A DNA stretch of 64,000 nt from Sulfomarinibacter sp963733915 (GCA_963733915.1 CAVTEP010000006.1:372001-436000); one strand, 5' to 3'. Numbered from the stretch's first letter, positions 42,152 through 53,252 are shown. Translations and numbers: made by a program. The notes: generated by a model from the sequence alone, not told the origin.

Positions 42152-42894
42152 CACCCCTCTCCGATCGGCATCTCGCAGGGCGCAAGACCGGCGTCCACCG
42201 TGAGCCATTCCCCGCTCTCGCCCACCAGCACGCTGGTGCGGTTGTCGAGCCAGGCGGGCACGATCATCGCCAGCCTATCGCCGTCACGGCACTCCCAATG
42301 GGTGTGGAAGTGGCCCCAGAACAGCACGTCGATGCCCTGAGACCACGCGGCGACGGCGGTTCTTTGCAGATCGTCGATGGGCTTCGTGTAGCGAAACTTG
42401 CGATTGGTGGTGGCGAGGTGGTTCTCCATGCGGCGCACGATCGTGACCGCCACCGACTGCGGCAGCAAACGCGCCCACAGCCGCGCGACGCGCGACTTCG
42501 AAACCGTCGACCAGAAGCGATACTGGAAATCGCGGCGGTTGACGAGGTCACCGTGGTCAAGCCGGTAACGCCGCGCGTCGGATTCGAACTCGTAGACCCG
42601 CCCGCTGCAATCGATCTCGCCGGCCAGTTCGGGCTCGTCGAGAAAGAAGTCCCGGTTGCCCTCGACGAGCACGATGCGGACGCCCCGCCGGCGCGCCTGC
42701 CGCCACGTTTCCATGACCTCGCGGAGGGACGCCGACCAGAACTTGGACATGCCGATCAGATACTGAAACGCGTCCCCGAGGTACACGATCTCGCCCACTT
42801 GCCCTGCCACCGCGGTATTCACGAGGGTGCTCATGGTGGACGCGTCGTCCACCCCCTGGCCGACGTGTGCGTCGGCGATAATCAATCGTTTCAC
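42151..42894 (-). CDS. metallophosphoesterase, LpxH-like
   Basis: About 247 residues, a calcineurin-type phosphoesterase. Metal-binding motifs: LIIADAHVG, VYLGDAFQYL, EGNRDFFLDE, RLDHGDLVNRRDFQYRFW and WGHFHTHW. The GNRDFF and HGDLVNRRDF.Y segments are typical of UDP-2,3-diacylglucosamine hydrolase LpxH, which makes lipid X for LpxB. The usual first-motif D-x-H is D-A-H here. A GTG at 42894 gives MKRLIIADAHVG; upstream TTG at 42915 is possible. One-base overlap with aroA. LpxH is likely but a different phosphoesterase cannot be excluded. Confidence 0.8.
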   Translation of the reverse strand: MKRLIIADAHVGQGVDDASTMSTLVNTAVAGQVGEIVYLGDAFQYLIGMSKFWSASLREVMETWRQARRRGVRIVLVEGNRDFFLDEPELAGEIDCSGRVYEFESDARRYRLDHGDLVNRRDFQYRFWSTVSKSRVARLWARLLPQSVAVTIVRRMENHLATTNRKFRYTKPIDDLQRTAVAAWSQGIDVLFWGHFHTHWECRDGDRLAMIVPAWLDNRTSVLVGESGEWLTVDAGLAPCEMPIGEG

Positions 42895-42914
42895 GGGCTT
42901 ATGGTAGCGCAGCA

Positions 42915-43014
42915 ACGTCGTTGAACGTTAGAACGTTCAAACGTTTGAACGTTCCACCCCCCAACCCCGCGCCAGAGAGAGGGCGGGTGGATAACGTATA
43001 ACGTTTTAACGATC
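42915..43014. repeat. intergenic element with GAACGTT arms
   Basis: Left arm 42921-42953: TTGAACGTTAGAACGTTCAA and ACGTTTGAACGTT, then CCACCCCCCAACCCCGCG. Then AGAGAGAGGGC and GGGTGG, and the right arm with ATAACGTATAACGTTTTAACG up to 43012. The CCACCC/GGGTGG ends can pair as a stem with the repeats outside. It sits between the starts of the LpxH-like gene and the end of serC, both on the minus strand, so it lies at the 3' end of serC. Confidence 0.7.
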
Positions 43015-43015
43015 T

Positions 43016-44101
43016 TTAGCCGTTGCGGCGCGCGAACTCCTCCATGAACTGGGCCAGTACCTCGACGCCCTCGCCAGGCATGGCGTTATAGATGGAGGCG
43101 CGGCAGCCTCCCACCGACCGGTGCCCCTTGAGGCCGACCATCCCCGCGGCCTTGGCCTCGGCGACGAAAGCCGCCTCGAGGTCCTCGCTCGGCAGCCGAA
43201 AGACGACGTTCATGTAGGAGCGGCTGTCCTCGGCCACCGGGCAGCTGTAAAAGCCGGAGTTGGCGGCGATCACTCCGTAGAGGCGATCGCCCTTGGCCCG
43301 GTTCCGGCGCTCCATCGCCCCGAGCCCGCCCTCGTCCTTGACCCACTCGAGGACGTTCCGCACCATGTAGATGGCAAAGGTCGGCGGTGTGTTGTACAGC
43401 GACTGCTTGGCCGAAAACGTGGCGTAGGAGAGCATGGTCGGCAATCCCTGGTTGGCGTTTTCGAGCCACGATTTCCGGACGATGACGATGGTCACGCCCG
43501 AAGGTCCGATGTTCTTCTGCGCGCCCGCGTAGATGAGGCTGAAGCGGTTGGCGTCGATCGGCCGCCAGAGGATGTCCGACGACATATCGGCCACCAGCGG
43601 CACGCCGCCGGTTTCAGGAAACTCGTGGAACTGGGTGCCCTTGATGGTGTTGTTGGACGTGATGTGCACATACGCCGCGCTGGGGTCGAGGTCGTAGTCG
43701 TCCTGAGGCGGGATGCGGGTGAAACCGCCTCCTTCGCTGGAGGCCGCAACCCTACCCTTGGCGACGATGTTCGCCTCCTTGAGCGCCTTTTGCGACCACG
43801 AGCCGGTGATCACGTAGTCGGCCGAGCCACCCTTCGGAATGAAGTTCATGGGCAGCATGGCGAACTGGAGCGAAGCGCCGCCCTGGATGAAGAGCACCTC
43901 GTGATCGTCGTCGAGCGCGAGCAGGCTCTTGATCAGGCCCATCGCCTCGTGGTGCACGACGTCGTACTCCTTCGAGCGATGGGAGGTCTCCATGACCGAC
44001 ATCCCGGTGCGTTCCCAGTCCGGAATCTCGGCCTTGGCGCGTTCGAGAGCCGCGGCCGGCAGCACCGCCGGTCCGGCGTAGAAGTTCCAGGTTCGGCTCA
44101 T
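43016..44101 (-). CDS. serC: phosphoserine aminotransferase
   Basis: 361 residues, PLP-dependent class V. It makes phosphoserine from 3-phosphohydroxypyruvate. Motifs: NFYAGPAVLPAAALERAK, ETSHRSKEYDVVH, LFIQGGASLQFAM, YAGAQKNIGPSGVTIVIV with the PLP Lys in AQKN, and FRLPSEDLEAAFVAEAKAAGM. The next gene upstream on the same strand (18 bp) is a 3-phosphoglycerate dehydrogenase, so the two first steps of serine synthesis are together. An AACGTTTT repeat element begins just after its stop. Confidence 0.96.
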   Translation of the reverse strand: MSRTWNFYAGPAVLPAAALERAKAEIPDWERTGMSVMETSHRSKEYDVVHHEAMGLIKSLLALDDDHEVLFIQGGASLQFAMLPMNFIPKGGSADYVITGSWSQKALKEANIVAKGRVAASSEGGGFTRIPPQDDYDLDPSAAYVHITSNNTIKGTQFHEFPETGGVPLVADMSSDILWRPIDANRFSLIYAGAQKNIGPSGVTIVIVRKSWLENANQGLPTMLSYATFSAKQSLYNTPPTFAIYMVRNVLEWVKDEGGLGAMERRNRAKGDRLYGVIAANSGFYSCPVAEDSRSYMNVVFRLPSEDLEAAFVAEAKAAGMVGLKGHRSVGGCRASIYNAMPGEGVEVLAQFMEEFARRNG

Positions 44102-44119
44102 TTTCGCCTCCTCTTCGTC

Positions 44120-45001
44120 TCAGGCAGTCTGATGTACGAAATCCTCGAGGATTCTGACAACCACGTCGCCGATACGCAACATGTTTTCCCGGCTCGAGGC
44201 GCCGATGTGCGGCGTCATGATCATATTGGGCGCGTCATAGAGCGGGCACGCTGCGTCCGGCGGATCCGAGTACCAGACGTCGGTCGCATAGGCCCGCACC
44301 TTTCCCGAGGAAAGCGCCGCCACCATGTCGTCCTCGACCACGCACCCGCCGCGGGCGGTGTTGATGATCACGACCCCGTCCTTCATCGAGGAGATGGTCT
44401 CGGAGTTGATCATTCCGCGGGTGGTGTCGGTGAGGGGCACGTGGAGCGAGATGTAGTCAGACTCCGTGAACAGCTTCTCGAGGCTCACCAGGTCGACGCA
44501 CTCGTGGCTCTTGATCAGTGGATCGTGGGCGATCACGCGCATGCCGAAAGCGATGGCTCGGCGAGCAAGCTCGGTCCCGATGTTGCCGGCGCCCAGAAGA
44601 CCCAGGGTCTTGCCCATCAGCTCGGTTCGCTTGAGCTCCTTTTTGAGCCACTTGCGGTCCTTCATGCCCAGGTGGCCCTCGGCCAGCCGGGTCGGCACCG
44701 AGATCATGAGTGCGAACGCGAGCTCGGCCACCGCCACCGCCGACGCCTCGGCGGTGTTGAAGACCTGGATGCCCCGGGACCGCGCGTACTCGACGTCGAT
44801 GTTGTCGAGGCCGACGCCGCCGCGGATGATGAGCCGCAGCTTCTTGGCCTGGTCGATGTACTCGCGGGTGCACTTGGTCTTGGAACGGACCAACACGACA
44901 TCGACGTCGGCCAGCTGGTCCTTGTCGTCGGTCACCTCGCCAAAAGCGTCGAGCTTGGCCGGCAACGACGGGTCGAATGCGTCCGAAATCAGTATCTTCA
45001 T
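44120..45001 (-). CDS. serA: D-3-phosphoglycerate dehydrogenase-type 2-hydroxyacid dehydrogenase
   Basis: About 293 residues from the ATG at 45001, which follows GAGGAGG; a longer start at 45022 is unlikely. It has the NAD-dependent 2-hydroxyacid dehydrogenase fold: GGVGLDNIDVEYARSRGIQV, LGLLGAGNIGTELARRAIAF, LHVPLTDTTRGMIN with catalytic Arg after it, and MTPHIGASSRENM with the catalytic His. It has no C-terminal ACT domain, so it is the short type. Substrate assignment rests on serC next to it. Confidence 0.9.
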   Translation of the reverse strand: MKILISDAFDPSLPAKLDAFGEVTDDKDQLADVDVVLVRSKTKCTREYIDQAKKLRLIIRGGVGLDNIDVEYARSRGIQVFNTAEASAVAVAELAFALMISVPTRLAEGHLGMKDRKWLKKELKRTELMGKTLGLLGAGNIGTELARRAIAFGMRVIAHDPLIKSHECVDLVSLEKLFTESDYISLHVPLTDTTRGMINSETISSMKDGVVIINTARGGCVVEDDMVAALSSGKVRAYATDVWYSDPPDAACPLYDAPNMIMTPHIGASSRENMLRIGDVVVRILEDFVHQTA

Positions 45002-45018
45002 CGCTTCCTCCTCATTCA

Positions 45019-46260
45019 TCATTCACTCAACGGCCTCACGATCAGGCCGGACCGCAGCTTCGGCTCGAACCATGTCGACTTCGGTGGCATGACCAGGCCT
45101 GCATCAGCGACCGCAAACAGCTGGTCGATCGAGGTCGGGTACAGGGCAAAGGCCACCGCAAATCGGCCCGAGTCCACCAGTTTCTCGAGCTCGGCCAGGC
45201 CGCGGATACCACCGACGAAATCGATGCGCTCGTCGGATCGTGGATCGCCGATGCCGAGGAGCGGCGCCAGCAGATTGTCCTGGAGAATGGCGACGTCGAG
45301 GCTCTTGACCGGGTCGCCGACCGGGTAGCTGCCGTCCCTGACCCGCAATCTGTACCAGCGGCCGCCAAGGTACATGCCGAAAAATCTGGCGCCTCCGGGG
45401 CGGCCGTCATCCGCCGGCTCGACCTCGAAGCGCTCGCCGACCTTGGCCAGGAAGGCCGCATCGCCGAGCCCGTTGAGGTCGCGCACGACCCGGTTGTAGT
45501 CGAGGATCTTCATCTGGTTGTCGGGGAAGATCACCGCCAGAAAGTAGTTGTAGTGCTCGTCACCGTTGTGATTCGGGTTGGCGTCCCGGCGAAGGGCGCG
45601 GATCCGCGTGCCCGCGGCCGAGCGGTGGTGGCCGTCCGCCACGTAGAGCACGGGAACCCGGGCGAAGGCCGTCACCAGGGCGTCACGGTCGGCCGGGTCG
45701 GCAACCACCCACAACACGTGCTGGATACCATCGGCGGCGACGAAATCGTAAACGGGCTCGGCTGCGGTGAGGCGCTCGACCAGCGCGTCGATCTCCGGCT
45801 GCGCCCTGTAGGTCAGGAAGACCGGTCCGGTGTTGGCATTGAGGGCGTCAATGTGCCGGGTCCGGTCGTCCTCCTTTTTTGGCCGGGTGTGCTCGTGCTT
45901 CTTGATCAGGTCGGCCTCGTACTCGTCGACGCTGGCGCCGGCCACCAGGCCGGTCTGGACGTGGTCGCCCATCCGTTGTCGGTACAGATAGAGCGACGGG
46001 CTGTCGTCGCGGAGCAGCACGCCATCATCCATCAACCGCCGGAGGTTGGCGGCGCCGGTGGCGTAGACCTCCGGAGAGTAGACGTCGACGCCGGGATCGA
46101 GGTCGATTTCCGGCTTGACGACGTGGAGAAACGACAACGGGTTGCCGGCCGCCATTTCTCGTGCCTCGTCGCTCGACAGCACGTCGTAGGGTGGGCTGGC
46201 AACCTGCGCGCAGACATCCGGGCGCGGACGCCACGAACGAAACGGTTTCAAACGAGCCAT
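45019..46260 (-). CDS. DUF1015 family protein
   Basis: 413 residues from the ATG at 46260. MARLKPFRSWRPRPDVCAQV and SPPYDVLSSDEAREMA are the typical N-terminus of DUF1015. Then follow HEHTRPKKEDDRTRHIDALN, VLYVADGHHRSAA with the HHR motif, and the C-terminal FDFVGGIRGL-like segment. The family is often next to serA/serC, as here (serA is 17 bp downstream), which suggests a role in serine or phosphoserine metabolism. Its reaction is not established, and I do not assign one. Confidence 0.9.
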   Translation of the reverse strand: MARLKPFRSWRPRPDVCAQVASPPYDVLSSDEAREMAAGNPLSFLHVVKPEIDLDPGVDVYSPEVYATGAANLRRLMDDGVLLRDDSPSLYLYRQRMGDHVQTGLVAGASVDEYEADLIKKHEHTRPKKEDDRTRHIDALNANTGPVFLTYRAQPEIDALVERLTAAEPVYDFVAADGIQHVLWVVADPADRDALVTAFARVPVLYVADGHHRSAAGTRIRALRRDANPNHNGDEHYNYFLAVIFPDNQMKILDYNRVVRDLNGLGDAAFLAKVGERFEVEPADDGRPGGARFFGMYLGGRWYRLRVRDGSYPVGDPVKSLDVAILQDNLLAPLLGIGDPRSDERIDFVGGIRGLAELEKLVDSGRFAVAFALYPTSIDQLFAVADAGLVMPPKSTWFEPKLRSGLIVRPLSE

Positions 46261-46373
46261 GTCATTCTCCGAACAGAAGCTCCGGCGGCAATCACCGAGC
46301 ACGTGAAATCTATCACATGCCATGACAGACGGCCACCGGGCCTCGCGATTCAATCAGCGATCGGGTTCTGGTC

Positions 46374-46946
46374 CTACGAGATGACCAATCGGAGACGGAT
46401 CGGCGTTTCCCAGCCCTTGGGGTGAACGACGAGAAAAAATGGTTTGCCGAGCTCCAGGTTTCGCGGCCGCTCGAAATACATCAGGTTGACCATCGCGTGC
46501 CGCTGCCGGAGCGTCGCCTTGTCGCGCACGACGTTGCCCCGGTTGGACTGCAGGTTCGGAAAGAAGTTGGTCTCGTCGAGGCGCCGATTGTACCGCCAAC
46601 TCTCCCACGGGATGCCGTTGTAGGACACCGTCCGGTAGTCCATCACCGTCTTGTCGTAGTTCTTTCGTTGCTCCTTGACGGTCGGAAGGACGTAGATGAT
46701 GCCCTCGAGGTCCTCCAGCCAGAAGCTCTCACGATCCACCGTAATCGGTTTCGACAGCTTGTTTTCCACCGCCAGGACCATCGGCAGATAGGGCTCGTCC
46801 ATTCGTTGTCCGCTCAAGCTGAGGTTGGCCCAGACCTTGCCGTTGTCGTCCTCGGCGATAAAAAGGATCCTGCCAATGTCGTCCTGGGCGAGAATGGCGC
46901 CGGCGGCGAGGCACAGAACGAGCGCGACCAGGATTGTGCGGTGCAT
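46374..46946 (-). CDS. exported hypothetical protein
   Basis: 190 residues with a signal peptide (MHRTILVALVLCLAAGAILA) from the ATG at 46946; longer in-frame upstream reading has no sign of being coding. The mature part is a probable beta-rich domain: LAVENKLSKPITVDRESFWL, then VMDYRTVSYNGIPWESWRYN and HAMVNLMYFERPRNLELGKP. It looks like a periplasmic or lipoprotein-like domain of unknown family. It is 113 bp upstream of DUF1015 on the same strand and divergent from the MFS gene (about 110 bp). Confidence 0.78.
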   Translation of the reverse strand: MHRTILVALVLCLAAGAILAQDDIGRILFIAEDDNGKVWANLSLSGQRMDEPYLPMVLAVENKLSKPITVDRESFWLEDLEGIIYVLPTVKEQRKNYDKTVMDYRTVSYNGIPWESWRYNRRLDETNFFPNLQSNRGNVVRDKATLRQRHAMVNLMYFERPRNLELGKPFFLVVHPKGWETPIRLRLVIS

Positions 46947-47057
46947 GATCGATACGCTCCCTTCTCTCCCCATAACCCAACCGGACACCCGAAGACTTCC
47001 GGATTGCCTGCGCGGAGTATACGCGTAGAATGTCCGCCGGTTCGATCCGGGGAGGCC

Positions 47058-48219
47058 ATGGTTTCCAGAGAGCTCAAACGCGCGTTGCTCGCCACCCTCT
47101 TTTTCGGGGCCGCCTCCGGCATCTTCACCGCCACCCTCAACAACTACCTCGCGGAGGTCCACCACCTTGACGCCGAGGCGCGCGGTTGGCTCGAGCTGCC
47201 GCGCGAGCTGCCCGGTTTCCTCATCATGTTCGTCGCCGGCGCGATGCTGACCGTGTTCCGCGAGACCCAGATGGCGGCGGCGGCCATGCTGCTGACCGCG
47301 GTCGGCGCGGTCGGCCTCGGCTATCTCGCTCCGACGCACGCCGCGCTCGTGATCTTCATCGTCGTGTGGTCGTTGGGCGACCACATCATCTTCGCGGTCG
47401 AGGGGCCGATCGGGCTCAAGCTCGCCACCGGCGGCCAGGAGGGCCGGCGGCTGGGTCAGTTCGGCGGCGCCCGCAATCTGGGGACGATTCTCGGTGTCGG
47501 CGTGATCTTCGTTCTCGCTCGCCTCTTCGGCGACCGGTTCTCGCTGTTCTACGCAGTTGCCGCCGGCAGCGCGTTGGTCGCCGGGGTCCTTTACTCGGGT
47601 CTTACCGTCGGGCGCGGCGATCTCCCGTCGCGGCGACTGGTGTTCAAAAAGCGATACCGGCTTTTCTACGCCATCTCCGCCCTCTTCGGCATCCGCAAAC
47701 AGATCTTTCTCGCCTTCGGCGCCTGGGTATTGGTCGAGATCCACGGGGTGTCGGTCAGCACCATCGCGCTGCTCTACTTCATCGCCGCCACCATCGGCGT
47801 CATCATGCGACCGCTCCTCGGCGAGGTCATCGACTGGCTCGGCGAGCGCACGGTACTGGCGGTCGACGAGCTCCTGCTGCTCGCCATCTGCCTCACCTAC
47901 GCCTTCGCCGGCGACCTGCTTGCGGGCCGCGCCGTCCTCCTGGCCCTCTATGGGGCCTACATTCTCGACATGGTCCTCTTCGCGCTGCGCGTCGCCCGCA
48001 CCACCTACCTCAAGAAGATCGCCGAGGAGCCGAGCGACATCACGCCGACGATCTCCGCCGGGCATCACGATCGACCACGCCGTGGCCATGACGCTGCCGG
48101 TGCTGTCGGGCTACATCTGGGAGGCCTACGGCTTTCGCTGGGTCTTCATCCTTGCCGGCGCCATCGCCTTCGTCGGCTTCTTCGTCTGCCTGCGGATCCG
48201 CACGCCCGACCGCCCATAG
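47058..48219 (+). CDS. MFS-type transporter, with one frame break near the end
   Basis: About 386 residues once joined, starting at ATG 47058 after GGGGAGG. About ten to twelve membrane helices are visible, with two six-helix halves separated by a charged loop (SGLTVGRGDLPSRRLVFKKR). The frame is clean to about residue 334 (EEPSDITPTISAG). The remaining helix (GITIDHAVAMTLPVLSGYIW, VFILAGAIAFVGFFVCLR) is in the next frame. Removing one G from GGG at 48061-48063 joins them. The substrate is unknown. A GAACGTT element starts directly after the stop. Confidence 0.82.
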
Positions 48220-48362
48220 ATGTTAAACGTTAGAACGTTAGAACGTTACCCAACCCTCCCCCCGATGGCCGCTACGTACCAAGAAGCTGCGTACACCTGG
48301 TTCAAAATCGGGGTGGGTGGAAAACGTTCTAACGTTTTGACGTTCAAACGTTCAACGGTTGC
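48220..48362. repeat. intergenic element with GAACGTT arms
   Basis: Left arm 48222-48248 has TTAAACGTTAGAACGTTAGA and GAACGTTACC followed by CAACCCTCCCCCCGAT. The centre is 50 nt. Then ATCGGGGTGGGTGG and the right arm 48321-48360: AACGTTCTAACGTTTTGACG and TTCAAACGTTCAACGG. It could form a hairpin at the convergent 3' ends of the MFS gene (+) and the DUF5916 gene (-). There is no ORF. Confidence 0.72.
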
Positions 48363-48363
48363 G

Positions 48364-50606
48364 TCACCAGAGCCATGAGTAGCCGATCTTGAGGAAGACG
48401 GCGCGTCCGATGGTGGTCAGCTCGGTGTCCTGGGTTTGGGCGCCGCCCTCGCTGTAGCCGGCAAAGAACACGGTTCGCGGGTTCACCTTGTAGGAAAAAA
48501 GGAGCTGGACGAAGAAGTCGCGTTCCAGCTCGTCCACGACCTCCTGGTAGAGATCTTGGTTACGGACGATGTCGGTGTATTGAAGAATGGCGCGCACAAA
48601 GGTCCGGGTGTTGAACTGCCACACCGCACCGAACTCGGGGACGTTGGCTTCGAACAATCGCCCGCCCTCGACATCGAGGACGGAGTACAAATGCGAGAGC
48701 TCGAGCTCGAGGTGGCGCCCGAGGCTGAGGTTGATCTGGGCCGAGATGCGGGTGCGGTCGGCGGGCCGCACGTTGTCGTAGTCGATCCAATCGCCGACCG
48801 AGCCGTCCAGACGCAAGGCGAAGGCTGCCGACGGTCGGATCGCGAACTCCAGGTTCGGTGTGAACAGGTTGTCGAATCTGACCCCCTCGTAGACCTCGGT
48901 TCGGTCAGCCAGACTCGAGTTCGACCCTCCGTCTGCAACGGTCCCTCGAATTCGAACCACGCACTTGCCCGCTGGTCGAGGAGACCGCCGTCCGAATCCT
49001 CGATCCTGCCCGCGAACCCGCCGACCTCGAGCCGGTTGTAGAAGTGGTCGTCGTCTCCCCACCAGAGGTATCCGGCACCGGCGTCTGCCTGCCGATACCC
49101 GACCCTCGGGATAAAGCCGAGGTCGGCCCGGAAGTGGTCGTCGACGTCCGAAAACTCCGCAAAGAAAAACCAGTTCCTCGTCGTGTCGGACATACTCGAG
49201 CTCGAGTGCGTGGCCTGATATCTCCTCCGAATCGAGGTCAAGTTCCTCTTGCATCTCCGGCGAGTACTGCGTGTTCGACCACGCGGCGTTGACCGAAATC
49301 GAGTCGGCGTCGGTCGGCCGCAGGCGCGCGTCGGCGCTCACGACCCGGTTGGAGTAGCCATCCTCCCCCCGGCGGTCGGTCAGGAAGGCCCCAACCGTCG
49401 AGTCGGCGCCGAGGTCGAAGCGGTACCTGCCGACGGCCGAGGTGTTCGGTGCGTCGAAGGTGGCCGAGTCGGATCCCTCGATCCCCGGCACGATGAGGTT
49501 CGTGAGCTCGTCGCGTGCGGCAATGACGCCGATCGTGTGGCGGCCCACCTTGCCGGTGAGCTTGGCCGCGAACAACGGGTCGGCGATCATCCGTGTATAC
49601 AGCAGCTGGAGTCCGGTTTCAAAGTAGTCTGCGCTCTCGAGAAAGAAGGGCCGTTTTTCATCAAAGAAGAGTTCGAAACGCTCGTTGACGGCGAGCTGGA
49701 CGGCGTCGGCCTCGATCTGCGAGAAATCGGGGTTGATGGCGCCGGTCAGGGTGATGTTCGGGGTGACGCCCCAGGTGACGGTCGCACCGAGCGCCAGATC
49801 CTGTTCCTCAGTGACCTCCGTCGATTCGGGGAAGCCCGGCCGTTCCTGGAGCGCGTAACCGGTGAGTGTTGGCACCAGCTCGAGGTTGCGGCCGGCGGAG
49901 GCGCCCTCGAAACCGATGATCTTCTCCTCCTGGGCGAGGTAGCTGTTGGCGCCGCGGTCGCGCGGGAAGAGACCGATGTGGACGCGGTCCGTCCGCGGCC
50001 AGCTGCGGGTCAGGTCGAGGCCCCAGATCTGGGGACCGGAGGTGGATTGAAAGCGGATCTGGTTGAACGGGATCGCCAGCTCGACCTCGTAGCCGTCGTC
50101 GGTCAGCCGTCCGGCGGACTCCCAGATCGCGTCCCAGGCCTGGTCGTAATCATGCTCGACGTCATTGGTGATTCCGTCCCCCTGCACGCCGAGTGGATTC
50201 ACCATGAACTCGTACGCCCGGCGCTCGTCGTTGAAGGTGTCGAGAGTGACGCCCACAAAATCGTCGCCGAACATACGGTCGCGATCGCGGTAGCGAGCGC
50301 GGATCGTGCTCGGCTCAGGATCGTAGGCCTTGAAGGCAATCAGCACCCGCCGTTCGTCGTAGGTCGATGATAGACCGCGGTCCGCACCGGCGGCTCGGTG
50401 TTCTCACCTGGACGAACCTCATAGCGGAGCTCGAGGGTCAGGGCGTCGTTCCAGGCTTCCTCCTCGATCACCCCGTCGACGCTGATTTCCGAAGTCGCTC
50501 GCGGTACCGGAAAAGGCTCCTTCGGCTGGCGGCCCTGCGCGCCCGCGCTGGTCGCGCTCAGCGCGCAACAGGTCGCCACGGTGGCGACGGCGCCCGCTCC
50601 CCGCAT
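48364..50606 (-). CDS. DUF5916-type protein with N-terminal carbohydrate-binding-like domain and outer-membrane beta-barrel, with three frame breaks
   Basis: About 745 residues once joined, from the ATG at 50606, with a signal peptide ending SATSAGAQ. The N-terminal third has a CBM9-like module (ISVDGVIEEEAWNDALTLEL, LIAFKAYDPEPSTIRARYRD). A long beta-barrel-like region follows with many aromatic-alternating strands and ends YSWLW, typical of an outer-membrane insertion signal. Frame breaks: about 50367 (N-terminus to DERRVLIAF), about 49190 (rejoining as TTRNWFFFAEF), and about 48925 (back as SNSSLADRTEVYEG). The ATG shares one base with the stop of the M14 gene. Confidence 0.8.
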
Positions 50607-53252
50607 CAGCTCAGCTTCGGCAGGAGTAACGCGTTGAAGACCAGCTTGAAGGTGACCGGCGTCGATCCACGGTACTGTGGACGGATTCCGAACAAGGTCA
50701 GTTGCCCCTTGCCCGCCCGCAGCCACACGGCCACGACCCGGTTCCGGAGCTCGCTCTCGCCCTCGAGGTAGCCGCTGAGCAAGAGCTCACCGTCCGGGTA
50801 CTGCGCGATCACCCGGCGGTCGGTGTCGAGCACCGGAATCGAGGTTGCGAAAACCGGTGTCCCGCGCGAGAACGCACCACCATGCGGCGGCATGCCCCAG
50901 GTCAACGGGTGGTCGGAGACGAAGTCAACCGCCAGGAAGGCCCCCGGCACGAAGACCCCCTCCTTCTCGAGATCGTCACCGATGTCGCGCACCGGTAGCT
51001 CGATCGTGTCGGCCTCCTCGTCGCCCGATGGCGAGGCGAGCCCGTTCGTGAAGACAGCGGTCGATTCGCCCCACGCGACAACCTTCCCACCGCCGGTGAT
51101 AAACTCGGTCAGCTTGCCAAGCCCCAATTTGGAAATCGGCTTTCGAAACTGCGGAGGGTAGTCGTTGGTGACGTAGCGGTCCCCCCACTTGTACTTGCCC
51201 TTGGTCAGCACGTCGATGTCTGCATCGGGGAAGACGATGACGTCGAAATCATCCGCCAGCTGCACCTTGTCGAAATCCTCCGGATGGAGCACCCGGTAGG
51301 TGATCCCGTAGGAGTCGAAGAAATAGCGGGTCCAGCCGGCGTCCATGTCGTGGAAGTAGGTCTCCACGAGCCCGATCCGGGGCAGCCGGACCGGCAGCCT
51401 GGCAACTGTGATCTCCTCATTCGAACACACGGGGCGGGATCGTCGAACGATCGACGATCGCTTGGAGCTCGTTCCTCGATCCACGTCCGGCGAGGATCAC
51501 GAAGCTGCCGGCAGCGAGCTGGTCACCCTCCGGCCCAAACGGATGGCTCAGGCGACCGACCTCGAAGCCGGCCGCGAGGGCGGCGAAGACGGCGCGGTAG
51601 GACTGGTTGCTCGACGAGGGGTAGGCGACCGCCCACAGCTCGTCCGGCAGATTCACCTTGACTAAAAGGGCGTCGCCGCTCACCGGTTCGAGCAGCCCCT
51701 CGAGCTTTTCGGAACGCTGGTCGACCTCGATCGAGCGCACGCCCATGTGCAGCGGCAACGACCAGCTCGTGATGTCGTAAGGCCGGATGAGCTCGCCGTC
51801 CGGTGTGTAGTGGCGTTCCGGATAGCGCTGGCTCTCCATCACCTCCTTGACAAAGGCCCGGTAGGGCTGGCTGAGACGCACCACCACATCGCCGGCAGCG
51901 AAATGCAGGTCGCCCACGACCACGTCGCCTTTGAGTCGGTCGACCTCGATCCCGTGGCTCTCGAGCAGTGCGACCAACGCGATGAGTTCGCCGGGGTCAG
52001 GCTGGCTGCTCGGCAGCACGAAATAGTACGGCGCCTCGCTGAGACCCTTCTCCACTTCCTTGCGGCAGAGGTCGTTGCGATACTCGAGGATCTCGGCCCG
52101 GTGGCGAGCTGCGGTTGCCAGGATCGACTCCATCGAGGACAGCTCATAGGTCACGATGTCGCCGAGACTCCAGGTACCGCCCGGCCACGGATCGGGCAGA
52201 TTGACGCCCTTCTTGTACTCCGACAGTCCCTTGCCGCGAACCGAGAGCTCGGTCGGTTCGACAAAGATCGGCGTCGCGGTGCGGCAGCTCGCGGCCTCGG
52301 TCAGGAAGCTGATGATGTTTTTCCAGTGCGAGGTCTCGGTCGATCCCGGCCAGTAGTCGTCGAAGAGCCAGTGGCTGGCGACGCCGCTGAGACCATCCGC
52401 AGCCATGTCACGGGACAGATTCGAGCCGAATACCGCGGACCAGTTCCACAGCCCCTCGTCCACGTTTTCGGCGATCGGGTCGTGGTTCGGCGGCACGAAG
52501 TAGCGCGGTCCCGTGGAGCCCATCTGGTGCTTCTCGACCAGCACCTGGGGGTACCACTCGGTGCTGTAGAGATCGGAAATGACGCGGGTGTCCTCCTGCG
52601 TGAGAGCGACGAAGTCGCGGTTGTTGTCGTGGCCGACGTACTTGTGGTAAACGCGCGGTAAATCCGAGCCCTCGTATGGCGTGCCGAGGTACTCGCGGTA
52701 GTGTTCGACCACCAGATCCATGCCGTCCGGGTTGTGGGACGGGACGAACATCTGGACGACGGCGTCGAGCCGGGCCATCACTTCGGGATCATCGGTGGTC
52801 GCCATGCGGTAGGCAAAAATCGGCAGGCTCTGGCTCGGGGCCACCTCGTCCGAATGCATCGACAGGGTCTCCATCACGAACACCCGGCCTTCATTCACCA
52901 ACTCGGCTCTTTCACCGACCGGGATCCGCGGGTCGAGCGCGAGCCGCTTGTTGATGGACCGAAGCTCGTCGAGGCGGGCGATGTTGGCCGGCGACGAAAT
53001 GAAGACGACGAACATCGGACGGCCGAGCGGGGTCAAGCCGACCTCGCGCATCTCCACCCGCGGTGAGACGGCGGCCAGACGTTGCAGGTAGTCCACCAGT
53101 TGACCGTAATCCATGAGGTGGCGGTCGGACCCCGGCGTAAAACCGAGCACGCTTTCGGGCGACGGGATGGTCGCCGGCGATTGTGCCGAGACCGCCGCCG
53201 GAACCACCGAAACGATCAACAGAATCACGCACAGCAGACATTGGAATCTCAT
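50606..53252 (-). CDS. M14 family zinc carboxypeptidase-like exported protein, with one frame break
   Basis: About 880 residues once joined, from the ATG at 53252 after AAGGGGG, with signal peptide MRFQCLLCVILLIVSVVPAA. The peptidase domain has the zinc motif METLSMHSDEVAPSQSL (HxxE), then VPSHNPDGMD, HDNNRDFVALTQED and EKHQMGSTGPRYF with the second His ligand. A long C-terminal part has a flavodoxin- or amidotransferase-like fold (LPRIGLVETYFHDMDAGWTR, VIVFPDADIDVLTKGKYKWG). The frame breaks at about 51420-51427 near GTGTTCG; removing one T joins IPPRV to SNEEITVARLP. It precedes the DUF5916 gene in one operon. Periplasmic or outer-membrane role in protein breakdown is likely. Confidence 0.85.

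Noticed and set aside
43121..45328. 735-codon plus-strand open frame opposite serC and serA
   Set aside because: It is the antisense shadow of serC and serA, with no motif and biased composition.
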